Part shown: positions 35,801 to 44,532 of the stretch, one piece after another
Layout: each line of letters begins with the position of its first letter
Position numbering within the stretch: position 1 is the stretch's first letter
DNA from: Cristatella mucedo
Lineage: Eukaryota > Bryozoa > Phylactolaemata > Cristatellidae
Assembly (NCBI GenBank): GCA_009760855.2
Contig: WPIO01000001.1
Coordinates: forward strand, 1,763,501 to 1,827,500
Direction: 5' to 3'
Length of the DNA stretch: 64,000 nucleotides
Notes under the pieces: model-generated
Seen by the model: only the letters and a program-made list of their open reading frames with translations
What the model was told of the DNA's origin: nothing
Database searches by the model: none
Position numbers and translations under genes: made by a program

Positions 35801-38011
35801 CTTCTAGTCCAGCCATACGCCTAGGGTTTCCTTAGAGCAGCAGTTCCGTTTTATAGTCGATTAGTATATGGAATTTGCCTACATCCAGGATCGAACGTTT
35901 GCGAGGCAAGCATTCAGTTTATCAGTCGTTGCTGCAGATCCTGACTGTTTAAATAACAAATACAGCTAGTATCATCAGCATTAAAATTGTATCCTCTTCA
36001 ATGGGCATGAATCGCTTGTCGGGGGGGGGGGGGGGGGGGGGGTGAGTATAAATTAAAAACAGACTAGCGCTGAGGACAGACCCTTGAGGGAGTCCACTGG
36101 CTACTGGTCTTTAGGATGAGACCTGACGCCCACAGCTACGGAAAGAAGAAGATTGGAGAAGTGATTTAAAGCATGCCACGTGATTTAAAGCATCGTCTGC
36201 CAGACCAATCGTTGTTTTTAATCGTTCAAATTGTCGAAGGCAGCGGATAGATCTAATAGGCAGTGACATTCTCGTCATCGTTGCTGCATATCATATGTCA
36301 ATGGTTACACGGAGGAGAGCAGTTTCGGTGGAGTTCTGCGGTTTGAATGCTTAATGCAGCTTTTCTAAAGTTTCATTTCTTCTTAATGTGTCCTAACAGC
36401 TGCTTAGTGACAATTTTTCAAGAATATTTGAAGATAAAGGAATACATAAAACAGAGCGATAGTTTAAAAGGACCTCAGTATGTAATCCAAGCTTTTTAAT
36501 TATCGGTCTAACGATGACCGATTTGAAAGACTCAAGTACAACCCGTTTTTCCAGAGAAGCATAATAAATCTCGGTTATGGCTGGACTAAGTTATTCTGCA
36601 AGTAAAGACCGCAGAGACGACGTTATTGGGTCTTCAAGAGACGAACTATTTTTACTAGACCTCGCTAAGGTAGCCATATTGTACACAGAAACCTCGGAAA
36701 CTCTTTTAAGGAAGATTACAGGTTGCGACTCAGCCATTGCTTTAGTCGGATGGGGCTTCATGGAGGCACAAATGTGCTCCATTCTTTTCAGTGGAAAAGG
36801 CTGAAAACCTTTGGTCTAGCCGTTAATATCCGAAGAGTGAGACTTCGCAGGATTGGCCAGCAAATCAAATTGTTAGTCGTCGTCTTCTAAATCTGCTATG
36901 GGTCTGACTGGCTGGACTTCAGTTTTCGAGTGAAAAAAGAAGCCCTGGGTTTAGACTCGAAATAAGTCTTTTTAAAATCGACTTTATCAGGTCGAGACTT
37001 CTTCAAGCGGCGTTCAAGCCTGCGCTTGACGCGGCACATCTTTTGAAGTTTTTTCGTAAATTGAAAGGAATCTCCTCGAATCTGTACACTGACACAATGT
37101 ACGGGAACATGCTCTTCAAGAGCATTCCTTAGTGTCATGCTCACTACTTCAGTGAAGTTATCGAGTATCGACCTTAGTAACGGTCTCCGGTCGACTTTTA
37201 CCAAAATGCTGACGAACGGCGAGTAAGCTACTACCACAACGAGTACTAATCGGCACTTTAAACTTACGGGTCGTAGATTTGACAGCAGAACTGTTGATGA
37301 GGCCAATGCAGGATACAGGCAGGTTCTTAGTGACCCGCCGAAGAAGGTCCGTCGGTAAGTATTGACAAATGGCGACATCGAACCTTACGCTAAGCAGGTC
37401 CTGTTTTGAGCAACATATCCGAGGACAGCTCATGAACAGTTTTAGCGAAGATATCAGGGGAAAATCCGAAGGTTTCACAGAAAAGTCAGGTAAAGGTCCA
37501 CACCGCTTTTGGAGTCGCTCGAGGCTGCACTCTAGCGCAGGCGGGGGGGGGGGAAGTACGTAATTATAGAGGCTCTTAGATTGACGTACGAAAAGAAGCT
37601 GTTGAATAAATCTGCCTACATTTGCTTTTCCCATTGAAATATTGTTTATAATTTCACTGCTAGACGCAAGACAAATCTGCAAGTTTTTATAGGTAAGTTT
37701 TGATCTCGGCTGACCTTGCAAAGAAAAACTATTGTAAATAAGCTGGCGTTTAAACGATTGGCTCGTTCGCTGCACAGCCGTGGCATTGGTGGAGAGAGAA
37801 AAAGTTATTTAATTTCACTGGGCCATCTTCTGCAGGTCGACGCAGCTGCATCGGCGAAGAGCTGGTCCAGATTGAGCTGTTCCTCTTTTTCACGGCCACG
37901 ATGCAGCGCTTCACTTTTAGCGCCGCGCCGGGATCGACGCCGAACGAGAAAGCGCTGCTTGGAATAACCAGAAGACCGCTGCCCTTCAAAGTCGTTGCTG
38001 CGCCTCGCTGA
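20479..38011 (+). CDS. Cytochrome P450, CYP2 clan, microsomal; complete 5-exon gene
   Basis: Coding exons are 20479-20863, 21035-21538, 26467-26622, 31281-31574 and 37836-38011 (1515 nt, 504 aa plus stop). All four introns are phase 1 and the joins are seamless. Visible landmarks: N-terminal membrane anchor at about residues 14-39; proline-rich hinge '[13 protein letters not shown]'; helix-C W138-x3-R142; I-helix 'GAGSDST' (313-319); ExxR E370/R373; PERF-like 'FRPARF'; haem motif 'FGLGRRSCIG' with C451 as the expected thiolate ligand. All residues needed for a haem monooxygenase are present, so the gene looks functional. Family knowledge: an ER-bound monooxygenase reduced by P450 reductase; the substrate cannot be predicted. 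Introns 2-4 (4.9, 4.7 and 6.3 kb) are full of LINE copies. The start at 20479 follows a good 3' splice site ('gtctttgcag'), suggesting an upstream noncoding exon; an in-frame ATG at 20449 would give 514 aa. Confidence 0.93.
21035..21538 (+). CDS. P450 coding exon 2
   Basis: The acceptor is 'ttcgcttgcag' after a 171-nt intron. It encodes residues 129-296, including '[14 protein letters not shown]' with helix-C W138 and R142, through the F-G region to 'NEDLRK'. The donor is AAAAG|gtaggc, phase 1. The open frame continues past the donor to 21591, but that extension is intronic. Confidence 0.93.
21539..22588. other. P450 intron 2, 5' part
   Basis: A/T-rich intronic sequence with no recognised element. 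Confidence 0.5.
22589..22850 (+). mobile_element. LINE family B, 3' end fragment
   Basis: '[15 protein letters not shown]' and '[12 protein letters not shown]' match the end of the 27659 ORF, followed by the family-B 3' UTR. Confidence 0.7.
22851..23479. other. P450 intron 2, nothing recognised
   Basis: Contains a small run of 'ggttatttg' repeats near 23050-23090. Confidence 0.4.
24519..24591 (+). repeat. (TA)n microsatellite
   Basis: About 70 bases of near-perfect TA at the tail of the nested minus-strand LINE 3' end. Confidence 0.95.
24592..24665 (-). mobile_element. Nested LINE family A 3' end
   Basis: 'gcaccctaagagaacttaat' plus 'ctctatccaggcgcttcac' is the reverse complement of the family-A 3' end. 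It sits inside the + strand RT copy, whose sequence resumes at about 24685 ('gaccaaatcagcaccacag'). Confidence 0.75.
25246..25360 (-). mobile_element. LINE family A, 3' end
   Basis: 'aataataatactaatgcatt' tail and 'gagaacttgatctttttcta' hairpin, opposite in orientation to the copy on its left. Confidence 0.7.
25512..26140 (-). mobile_element. LINE family A, 3' half
   Basis: Minus strand: '[20 protein letters not shown]' then '[14 protein letters not shown]', followed by the 3' UTR, hairpin and an AAT tail at about 25515-25530. It lies in P450 intron 2, antisense to the gene. Confidence 0.85.
26467..26622 (+). CDS. P450 coding exon 3 (I-helix)
   Basis: The acceptor is 'gacaatttttag'. It encodes residues 297-348, with '[17 protein letters not shown]' carrying the oxygen-activation motif, then '[16 protein letters not shown]'. 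The donor TTG|gtgggt is chosen over TTGGTGG|gtaatt because only it keeps frame with exon 4, giving '[17 protein letters not shown]'. Confidence 0.93.
26623..27589. other. P450 intron 3, 5' part
   Basis: No recognised element. Confidence 0.4.
27590..28830 (+). mobile_element. LINE family B, 5'-truncated copy with open RT C-terminal ORF
   Basis: An uninterrupted 368-codon frame (27659-28765) encodes the second half of an L2/CR1-type reverse transcriptase: domain 4 '[17 protein letters not shown]', catalytic '[11 protein letters not shown]', '[20 protein letters not shown]', and the C-terminal '[18 protein letters not shown]' and '[14 protein letters not shown]'. The ATG is simply the first one in the truncated frame. 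The 3' UTR ends at about 28820 with 'ggagatacatgacc'. It lies in P450 intron 3, sense orientation. Open but lacking endonuclease and N-terminal RT, so not autonomous. Confidence 0.9.
28831..29480. other. P450 intron 3, nothing recognised
   Basis: No repeat or exon identified. Confidence 0.4.
29484..29509. repeat. 26-bp perfect palindrome
   Basis: Arms 'aagtatacgtgac' and 'gtcacgtatactt' meet without spacer, centred on the CRE-like TGACGTCA. Related 'tatacgtgac' motifs follow to about 29541. Confidence 0.95.
29710..29930 (+). repeat. (CAG)n/(TAG)n trinucleotide repeat
   Basis: About 220 bases of interspersed CAG and TAG triplets in P450 intron 3. The 127-aa open frame over it (poly-Ala/Gln) is not a gene. 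Confidence 0.95.
29931..31280. other. P450 intron 3, 3' part
   Basis: No recognised element up to the exon 4 acceptor. Confidence 0.4.
31281..31574 (+). CDS. P450 coding exon 4 (ExxR and PERF region)
   Basis: The acceptor is 'atattcgttttag'. It encodes residues 349-446: '[12 protein letters not shown]' with E370/R373, the beta-sheet segment '[17 protein letters not shown]', '[13 protein letters not shown]', and 'LTPFGL' leading into the haem loop. The donor is TTGG|gtgagt, phase 1. Confidence 0.95.
31575..33244. other. P450 intron 4, 5' part
   Basis: Includes a tRNA-like A-box stretch at about 32478-32545 and a 'gttgtgtt' simple stretch near 33010-33060. Confidence 0.4.
33245..33340 (-). 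mobile_element. LINE family A, 3' end
   Basis: A/T tail, 'tataacgccatcagagaact' and 'taatcgctttctgggc' match the family-A 3' end in reverse. Confidence 0.6.
33341..33964. other. P450 intron 4, nothing recognised
   Basis: No repeat or exon identified. Confidence 0.4.
33965..34140 (-). mobile_element. tRNA-derived SINE, near full length
   Basis: Minus strand head 'ggtgagccgtaatggcgcac' with A box, B box 'gtgggttcaattcttg', body 'gcgctatcctttatcgctgc', and end 'ccagctagtg' followed by an ATT-rich tail. It is the best-preserved of the four copies. Confidence 0.8.
34141..34879. other. P450 intron 4, nothing recognised
   Basis: A/T-rich. Confidence 0.4.
34880..37530 (-). mobile_element. LINE family B, longest copy (about 2.6 kb), antisense in P450 intron 4
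   Basis: Reading right to left on the minus strand: an endonuclease C-terminal/linker region ('[17 protein letters not shown]', 37375-37300 area), the basic pre-RT segment '[20 protein letters not shown]' (about 36990), RT N-terminal '[14 protein letters not shown]' (36782), the RT core region near 36100 corresponding to 'GVPQGS', the C-terminal domain near 35200, and the family-B 3' UTR with tail at 34900-34960. Frameshifts and a 22-base G run break it. Confidence 0.8.
36021..36042 (+). repeat. G22 homopolymer
   Basis: An uninterrupted run of 22 G inside the antisense LINE. The length may be unreliable in the assembly. Confidence 0.9.
37531..37835. other. P450 intron 4, 3' end
   Basis: Between the 5' truncation of the antisense LINE (near a second G run at about 37543) and the exon 5 acceptor. 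Confidence 0.4.
37836..38011 (+). CDS. P450 coding exon 5 (haem-binding loop, C-terminus)
   Basis: The acceptor is 'ggccatcttctgcag'. With the preceding G it completes '[18 protein letters not shown]', then '[13 protein letters not shown]' and a C-terminal '[13 protein letters not shown]', with stop TGA at 38009-38011. This exon is visibly richer in G+C and CpG than exons 1-4. Confidence 0.95.
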
Positions 38012-38998
38012 TTGGTCTGCAGCGCGTAATTATGAAAGGCTGCTTCGTCGGCCACGAATTGCAAATTGTAGCAGCGAATCAGAACTCTTGTCTGCATACA
38101 TCTTTTGAGTGACCATTGACGATGGCTTTTTAACCGAAGATTTCTTGTAGACATTCTTTCGTGCTGCCTTTACTGTAATTCACAATGCTCGCCGCTGCTC
38201 AGCTCTTGTAAACTTAGCTGAACGGCTGCTAAGTCGGACGGTTTGATAACTTGCCTGGCAGATCAGCCATCGCACGGATGAAGGGGTCCTGTTTCTGGCG
38301 AGTAAAACGTGCCACTGTCGCCGAGCTTAAAGGTATGTTGCGGGGCAACAGCTAAGCGAATGAAGTCTGCTTACAAATTGGAGTGCAAACTGTAAACGAC
38401 ATGTAAGTGCGATGACGAAGAGCACACTATCTGGCCGTGCTCTCGAATGCAATTTTCGGGGTCCGAAGTTAAGGAAGGGATCCAGTCTGTGAACTCGATG
38501 AGATCGAGCTGCCTGCTGACTCGGCCGCAGTGCATGCACGGCTTCGGTCTCTCGTCGAGGGAATGATCAGTCCATTAGCACTCGAGTTTAGGGCAAGGCA
38601 TCGGCGAGTCGCCAAACTTTAACTATGGTGAGATAATTACGGAACATTCTTTCATTCCTTTTCTGCCGAGAAAAAATGCAGACCTGCACACCCGAGTACG
38701 ATACACTTGGCTTATGCCGGTCGTGAATTGTGTTGCACACTCACACAAATAGGTAGTGGCCTACCCTCTCTTCGTGACTGCGTTTTGGTGCTTCTAGAAG
38801 CATTCCGAGGGCACGATATTAAAGAGCGGCATCCTGAGTGGTCATTGAAAATCAGGAGCTGCATTAACCTGCCTTAACAACTTCGTCTAGCCAAACTAAG
38901 AAGACGATTAAGACAATATAGGCTAGTGTGGATGTAACCATACGGCTTGTGTGCATAGTGCGCTCAGAAATCACTGCTCCTATCCCAATCATGCTATG
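38012..38998. other. 3' UTR and flank of the P450 gene
   Basis: No clear poly(A) signal close to the stop; ATTAAA at about 38818 is the nearest hexamer noted. Confidence 0.35.
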
Positions 38999-39110
38999 AA
39001 TTAGAAATATATAGTTCATTTGTAAAGCGTTCTTAGTGAACTTAATCCCTATTCAATCGCTTCTCATATGCCACGGGGCTCTAGTCCACGACCACGCTCA
39101 GGTTTATTCA
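38999..39110 (-). mobile_element. LINE family A, 3' end
   Basis: 'aaagcgttcttagtgaactt' and 'aatccctattcaatcgcttc' match the family-A 3' end in reverse, with mutated hairpin. Confidence 0.6.
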
Positions 39111-39834
39111 CCTTGACCTTGTTCGGGCTAGCACCATAACTACTGTGCCGAACTAGCGCGGCAGAACGACTCGAAGGCGACTCGTGGTTAATTGATTTAG
39201 AACAAATAGAAACCCCGTATAAAGCTGCAAGGGTCAACAGACAAACAGTTGAACAGCTTGGGTCACGACATGACCTTTACGTATGACCGCCAGCTATGAA
39301 AGCCTATGTACAGGTACTTACCGCATCGCTTTTATTTACCATGAGACATAATCGGACATAATAGAGGTGATTTACCGTCTTTCTTTGTCGTCGAGGTCCC
39401 AAAAATGAGAGCCGAAAAAGAGAGTTATGCTTTTGGCCAGGCCGAGTCTACTAAAAAAGAGCCCAAATCTGTGCTTAATCTGACTAAACAGACTCAAATA
39501 TAAGCAAAAGGCCCAAGAAAGTCACAGAAAATTGTCATTATTTTTTAATAAACTCCACTAAAGAAAATATGCAATCTGTATACAAGCAATTCAAATTTTT
39601 CCTAAAATAAAGAAGGGTTCTGATACTTTCCGGGTGTTTTGGGTCACCTAAGAAGTCGCTGTGCAGAGGAAATGGTCTCTCGACACCAACCCTGCCACAA
39701 AGCCTGAACACACGTTTGCCACTAATCTGGACCAGCAGGGGGAGCCAGAATATTTTATCTTTACGCTTATCTTCAGCAGAAATCTCGTGGCCGACTTTAG
39801 AAAATCCATGCAGTGGTGCTTTGACTTATGAGTT
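39111..39834. other. Intergenic, nothing recognised
   Basis: No element identified. Confidence 0.35.
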
Positions 39835-41186
39835 TAACTCGTTCCATGATGGAGCTCGTACTCGTCGAATACTCTCAACTCTCTTGGTGCATGTATCGAT
39901 GGCATCGGTAAATGGATTTTCAGCAAACTTTCTTAAATTGAATGATGATGAAACCAACTTACTATTTTATGGGCAAACCAAGTGTGATTCAGAAATTGGA
40001 ACGGCTAACGCTCACAGTCGGCTCTGCATGCATATGTCCTGTTGGATCTGCACGAAATCTAGGTGTCCCGTTTCAAATGTAATGTAATGTATCTCCGTCA
40101 GTAACTCCACAAAGTCATAAAGACCATGTGGGTGTTACGCAGGAGAGTTTTGTATAGCGAACTCACAGCCTAAGCGGCTTTCGGTACGCATTCGGTAGCC
40201 AACAGACTTCGTCTCACGCAACAAAGAGAAAGTGGGAAGCATAGCAGAGTCAGGAGAGCAGTTGAGGTAGTGAGTAGCATAGAAGTAGCAGTTCAGGGCC
40301 ACTGAAAAAAGATGTGCGATAGTCGGCAGTTGGAGAGTAGTTGTCGTTACGTAAGTGACCTTTCATTAGGCAACCACATCCGCTCAACAGTCAAGTCTGC
40401 CTACTTTTAGATACGTAACACTGCTGAAATTCGGGGTTTTTTAGACAGTGATACCACATCTAAATTGGTCCATGCAGTTGTGACATCCCGTTTTGACTTC
40501 TGTAGCTCACTGCTTGTTGGTCTACCGGCCTGTGCAATCAGGTGCTCACAGCTGGTGCAAAACTCTGCAGCTCGGCCTTGTCAACCGTTAGTGTCGCAGT
40601 TGCCATATCATACCACTTCTTGCCAACCTGCACTATCTTCCAGTCGAGCAACTCATCAACTTCGAGGTTCTGTCACTCACTTTAGGTCTCTTCATCCTTT
40701 GGCTCTAGCCTACCTATCAGATCTACTCCCCCACCAGGCCAAGCATCGTACCACTCGCTTTTCGAAATCTAATCGTTTACCTATACCTCTTACTAACCTC
40801 AAATCCTTTGGAGACTGTGCCTTTAGTTCGTATGCTCCCACAGCCTGGAACTCACTTCCGACTTGAGTTACGACATCCCCTGACTTGACCACATTTAAAA
40901 GGTAACTAAAAACGCATATATTTCTGACGGCATTTAGTGGGACCATGTGATTTGTCATTTACTTGCTTATGCGTGTTGACACTGTGCATGCTGCCACTAA
41001 CCATATTTGCTGATCCTGTGCATGTCAATCCTAACCATGTTATGCTTGCTGTCATTGAGCACGCTACCACTAACCATTCCATTGGGCTTCCTCTGCAGCA
41101 AACGTGAAGTGCCTTGAAAGAGATTGAGTTCTCTGAGCGAGCTATATCAAATGTATCATTATTATTATTATTATTATTATTATTAA
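39835..41186 (+). mobile_element. LINE family A, RT C-terminal half with (ATT)n tail, interrupted by family B
   Basis: Encodes 'SANFLKLNDDETNLLFYGQ' up to 40080. It resumes at 40352 with the 'dlSLGNHIRSTVKSAY'-type segment, then 'HHTTRFSKSNRL'-type and 'FSSYAPTAWNSLPT' sequence. The 3' UTR, hairpin 'agattgagttctct' and (ATT)n at 41157-41185 complete the element. Confidence 0.85.
40081..40351 (-). mobile_element. LINE family B 3' end nested in family A
   Basis: Reverse complement of the last ~270 bases of family B, with tail 'atgtaatgtaatg' at its left. Family-A sequence flanks it on both sides, so B inserted into A. Confidence 0.85.
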
Positions 41187-41870
41187 GACTCGCTGGGGAT
41201 GTATCCTTCTGCTGCTATAAGTCCAGCCAATTTTCTGAGGTAATCCTCAGCTGCCTTCCTATCCACGCCCGCTGTCTCACCATGCGTGACAGCGGAATGA
41301 ATGCCTATATGCCTATTTTTAAGACTCTCAAATCAGCCACGACTGGCATGAACCTGTTTGCCCGATGCCTCGTCCGTTGAAGTGCCTGGGGTCTCCTGCA
41401 GCGAATCAGCGTAAATAGCTCGTGCCTTCTCGCAGGTTATAGCCTCCGTCATGGCATCTCCTGCAGGCTGCTTTTCGGTCATCTACACCACCAGCAGCTT
41501 CTTCATGTTTTCAGAGGATAGATGTCCGCCGCTTAGAAATTATTTAACGCCCTTGGCTGGTGCTATAGCATTTACCGACTCCTTCTGCTTCAGTGTGGTG
41601 CAGATCGTAGAAGCGGTACGCTCGTACTGCTTGGCCAAGGCGACTACGCCCACACCTGGTGTATGTTTTTTCGATCACTTCATTCTTCAATTCAATGCAA
41701 ATCATCCGCTTCATCTTCTGAGCACTGTCCTTCGCCCTCATCGTCTTTGCATCCATGGCTGGAAAACGGCATTTTGCAAAATTTCTGCAAGCGCAAATGC
41801 GAGCACAACACTGATGATTCCACTGCGAGCTAACTGTCTGAAGTGAAGGTGTGAGACAAACTATTCTGGG
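41187..41870 (-). pseudogene. Tigger/pogo-type transposase fragment, dead
   Basis: On the minus strand it reads 'KMKRMICIELKNEVIEK' (psq-type helix-turn-helix), then a frameshift, 'ALAKQYERTASTICTTLKQK', 'ITCEKARAIYADSLQE' and 'HGETAGVDRKAAEDYLRK', ending 'GLIAAEGYIPS'. These are the N-terminal DNA-binding (HTH_psq and CENPB-type) regions of Tigger transposases of the Tc1/mariner superfamily. At least three in-frame stops (two at positions normally Trp) and a frameshift disable it. The catalytic DDD domain is absent: the LINE tail at 41186 cuts it off. Confidence 0.85.
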
Positions 41871-42299
41871 CGAGGTTTCGGCGTTCACTGTGGCGTTTGC
41901 TGAGCCAACTAGCGGTAGGGTATCTGAAGCTGGCTCGTAACTCGAATTGTCGCTTTTAACTCAGAGCAAAAAATCGGCTGAGTATCGGCTCATTAGTTGG
42001 GATACTCGCAAATCAGGGTAACACTGTAATTTATTATTTGCCACTTGGTTCTGGTATAATATGGCATGTGTCTTTTTCGGCTCGTCTTTCTTGGGGCACC
42101 AAGAGTCATTGCCTGTGGTCAAGAATGCCTATTGTCTACTTTACGGCAATGCCGAGTGGCCTTGACTCTTTTAACGGGCTGTAGACATCGCAAAGAAAGA
42201 AGGATGCTGTAAACTCTGCAATATCGAAAGACTGCAGAGTTCTAACCGATCCCTAGTCGATGCGAACCACATCGAATGTTCTTGCCTAACATGAAACAA
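41871..42299. other. Intergenic, nothing recognised
   Basis: Flank of the Tigger fragment. No terminal inverted repeat was found by eye. Confidence 0.35.
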
Positions 42300-42665
42300 G
42301 CGCTTAGCATACCGGCATGAAGCTCAGAATTGCACTCTAATCGTTTTGCCGCATGTCTAACCAACCTCAGATCCTTTGGGGACAGTACCTTCAGTCTATG
42401 TGCTCCGAAAACCTGGAACCCACTCCCGACTGATTTCACAGCATCCGCTGACTCGGCTACATTAAAAAAGAATCTAAAAACCCACCTCTCCCTCACAGCG
42501 ATTTTTCCATCCATGTGAATAATCCACTGTGAGCTGATGCCCGCTGAAAATGTGTATCTTCTCACTAACCAATAGACACGTAACACTATTCCAGCGTATT
42601 TACATGCCCTTGGAAGAGTTTCAGCTCCCAAGCAGGATGCTAGTCAAAATTCCCTTTTATTAATA
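42300..42665 (+). mobile_element. LINE, diverged family-A-like 3' fragment
   Basis: 'RFAACLTNLRSFGDSTF' and 'APKTWNPLPTDFTASADS', then a 3' UTR whose end ('gagtttcagctcccaagcag') is a diverged version of the usual hairpin region. Confidence 0.7.
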
Positions 42666-43112
42666 TTTACCTTGTTATTGTTAGTGCTTTGTGGCGATGC
42701 TGCACACCCACAAGGTTCTGGAGGCCTTTTATTCGATGAACCAGGTGTAATTTTCTCGCAACGGATTAAACGTCAGTGCCTACTCACCGTTGCCTTTCTC
42801 TAAAAATGCTTGGACTAAAGGCTTCTGCCGAATCGTAGCTGACGAAAAGGGCTTAAGTGAAAGTGCAAGCTTAAGTGAACTTCAAAATGGCTAGCTACCC
42901 CACGCACGGTGGCTAACGAAAGCATTACCATCCCAATACAGCCTGGACATCAGACTTAACCATTGAATGAAATCCAACCGTGTGCATAGTCAGACCATTG
43001 AAGGCAAAGAGAATACATTTGAGGACATTTTGAGGTTCGTCAGTATTCGATCATCAAAAATTGTCAGCAGCTTCACATATGTAAATAGTCTTGACAATTT
43101 AAAACATATAAT
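42666..43112. other. Intergenic, nothing recognised
   Basis: No element identified. Confidence 0.35.
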
Positions 43113-43260
43113 ACAGTTCGTTGCACCCCACCCTACGAGAACTTAATCTCTATACAGGCGTTTAACGTATGCCGCAGGACGCGATCCCCCAATCTCGACT
43201 TCGGTCATCAAATGCATTCACCTTAACCTCGGTCAATGAAGGCGAGCACCTTAACCTCCA
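43113..43260 (-). mobile_element. LINE family A, 3' end
   Basis: 'cctacgagaacttaatctct' and 'atacaggcgtttaac' match the family-A 3' end in reverse. Confidence 0.6.
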
Positions 43261-43468
43261 GGAGGCAAAACCGGGTCGGCAAATTACTCAAATGCGAGAG
43301 CAATCTAAGCCGGTGGCTGGCACGGCAGAAACTTTGACGCGGACCATCATCACCTGCTCTAATTTCAAGCTGAAGACTCAAATCATGGGCTTCAACGAAA
43401 AGAGACTTTTCCCCAGCGGCTTTCTGCTGATCTTCAGCAATCACCCAGGCACCGCCACAGCCGGCGAC

Positions 43469-43660
43469 CAGCGGCTCTCGGCCTGTGGGTCGTGACCCCT
43501 ATTGGGGTCGAATGACTCTTTCGCAGGGTCGCCTGAGTAGACCTTCGGAAACCACGCATTTCCGCATTTCGCACATGACAATTTTACCGTTGGGGGTCAC
43601 CGCAACATCAAGAACTGTATTAAAAGGTCATTGCATCATTAGGAAGGTTGAGAACCACTG
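43469..43660 (+). mobile_element. hAT MITE resembling SPIN (SPACE INVADERS)
   Basis: A 192-bp element. Left end 'CAGCGGCTCTCGGCCTGTGG' and right end 'AAGGTTGAGAACCACTG' form imperfect hAT-type terminal inverted repeats. Internal motifs 'GGGTCGTGACCCCTATTGGG', 'CGCAGGGTCGCCTGAG' and 'GTCACCGCAACATC' followed by 'AACTGTATTAAAAGGTCA' occur in the order remembered for the SPIN nonautonomous consensus. No coding capacity. The flanking octamers ('ccggcgac' and 'gcctagac') match only partly, so the target duplication is decayed or absent. Read the other way it could be a related hAT family with the same ends. Confidence 0.8.
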
Positions 43661-43756
43661 GCCTAGACTTACCATTACCGTGGGTTGCTGCAGCTTAAGA
43701 CTAGACTAGCTTGGCCTAGACTTACCATTACGGGTGGGTTGCTGCAGCTTAAGACT
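43661..43756 (+). repeat. Local duplication, ~43-bp unit, 53-bp period
   Basis: 'gcctagacttaccattacc' through 'ctgcagcttaagact' occurs at 43661-43702 and again at 43714-43756, immediately right of the MITE. Confidence 0.9.
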
Positions 43757-44532
43757 GGCATAAAGAACCGCTTCGGGAGGATTCGCAGCGAGAAATCGGC
43801 GACTTTTTCTTTCACAGCGAGTGCTTCAAATGTGAGCGCACCCCATCTTACTTCAAGTCTGTGGAATCGGAGGTAATAGCTGTCGTGTCGCCGCATAGAC
43901 GCTTCAACCACAAACCCGAGCATCTGATTGGCTGCGTTTCCCTCGTCCTCGGCTGCTTTCATCTGCTTTAACCAGCTCTGCTGGTTAGCGATCGCCTAAA
44001 AACTCGACAGTGCCTGAAAGCCTGGATACCGGCTTCTGCGCTGCCACGGCTCCCAGCCCAGCGGCATCACTTGGCAATAGAAGCCGGTGGGCGGAGTATT
44101 AGTAAATCAGATTACACACCCGTCGAAAAACCGATCGCGTACTAGAGGCTTACTCATTCGGTGGATAACCCAGGGCTTCGGAATCACCAAGATTTCAGAA
44201 AGGCTTTGTGCTGCAGTCAGGACCAGCTAATATCCATAGCTGGATTTCTATTATGGTGGCCAATGCCTGTTCATATTTACGCTACATAAACAGGTTTTGA
44301 GATACATTTTTGACTTGCAGTTCATCCCTTGACCTAAAACATTGGACTCTAAAATCTAAACCCAATCTTATAAGAAAAAAATTGAAGCCAAGTCATCCGT
44401 AAATCCAAAATATACCATCACAAAAATATAAAATGCAAACCCAAAACCATAAGGACAGATCTAAAAATAAAAGCTGGCTAGCATGTTGGACATTTGTCTA
44501 TGGATACAGTGCTCATAGCTGAAAGTTCGCCG
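43757..44532. other. Intergenic, nothing recognised
   Basis: No element identified. Confidence 0.35.

Noticed and set aside
37158-37775. 205-codon minus-strand open frame as a gene
   Set aside because: Its distal half is LINE family B linker sequence; the start half is low complexity around a G run.
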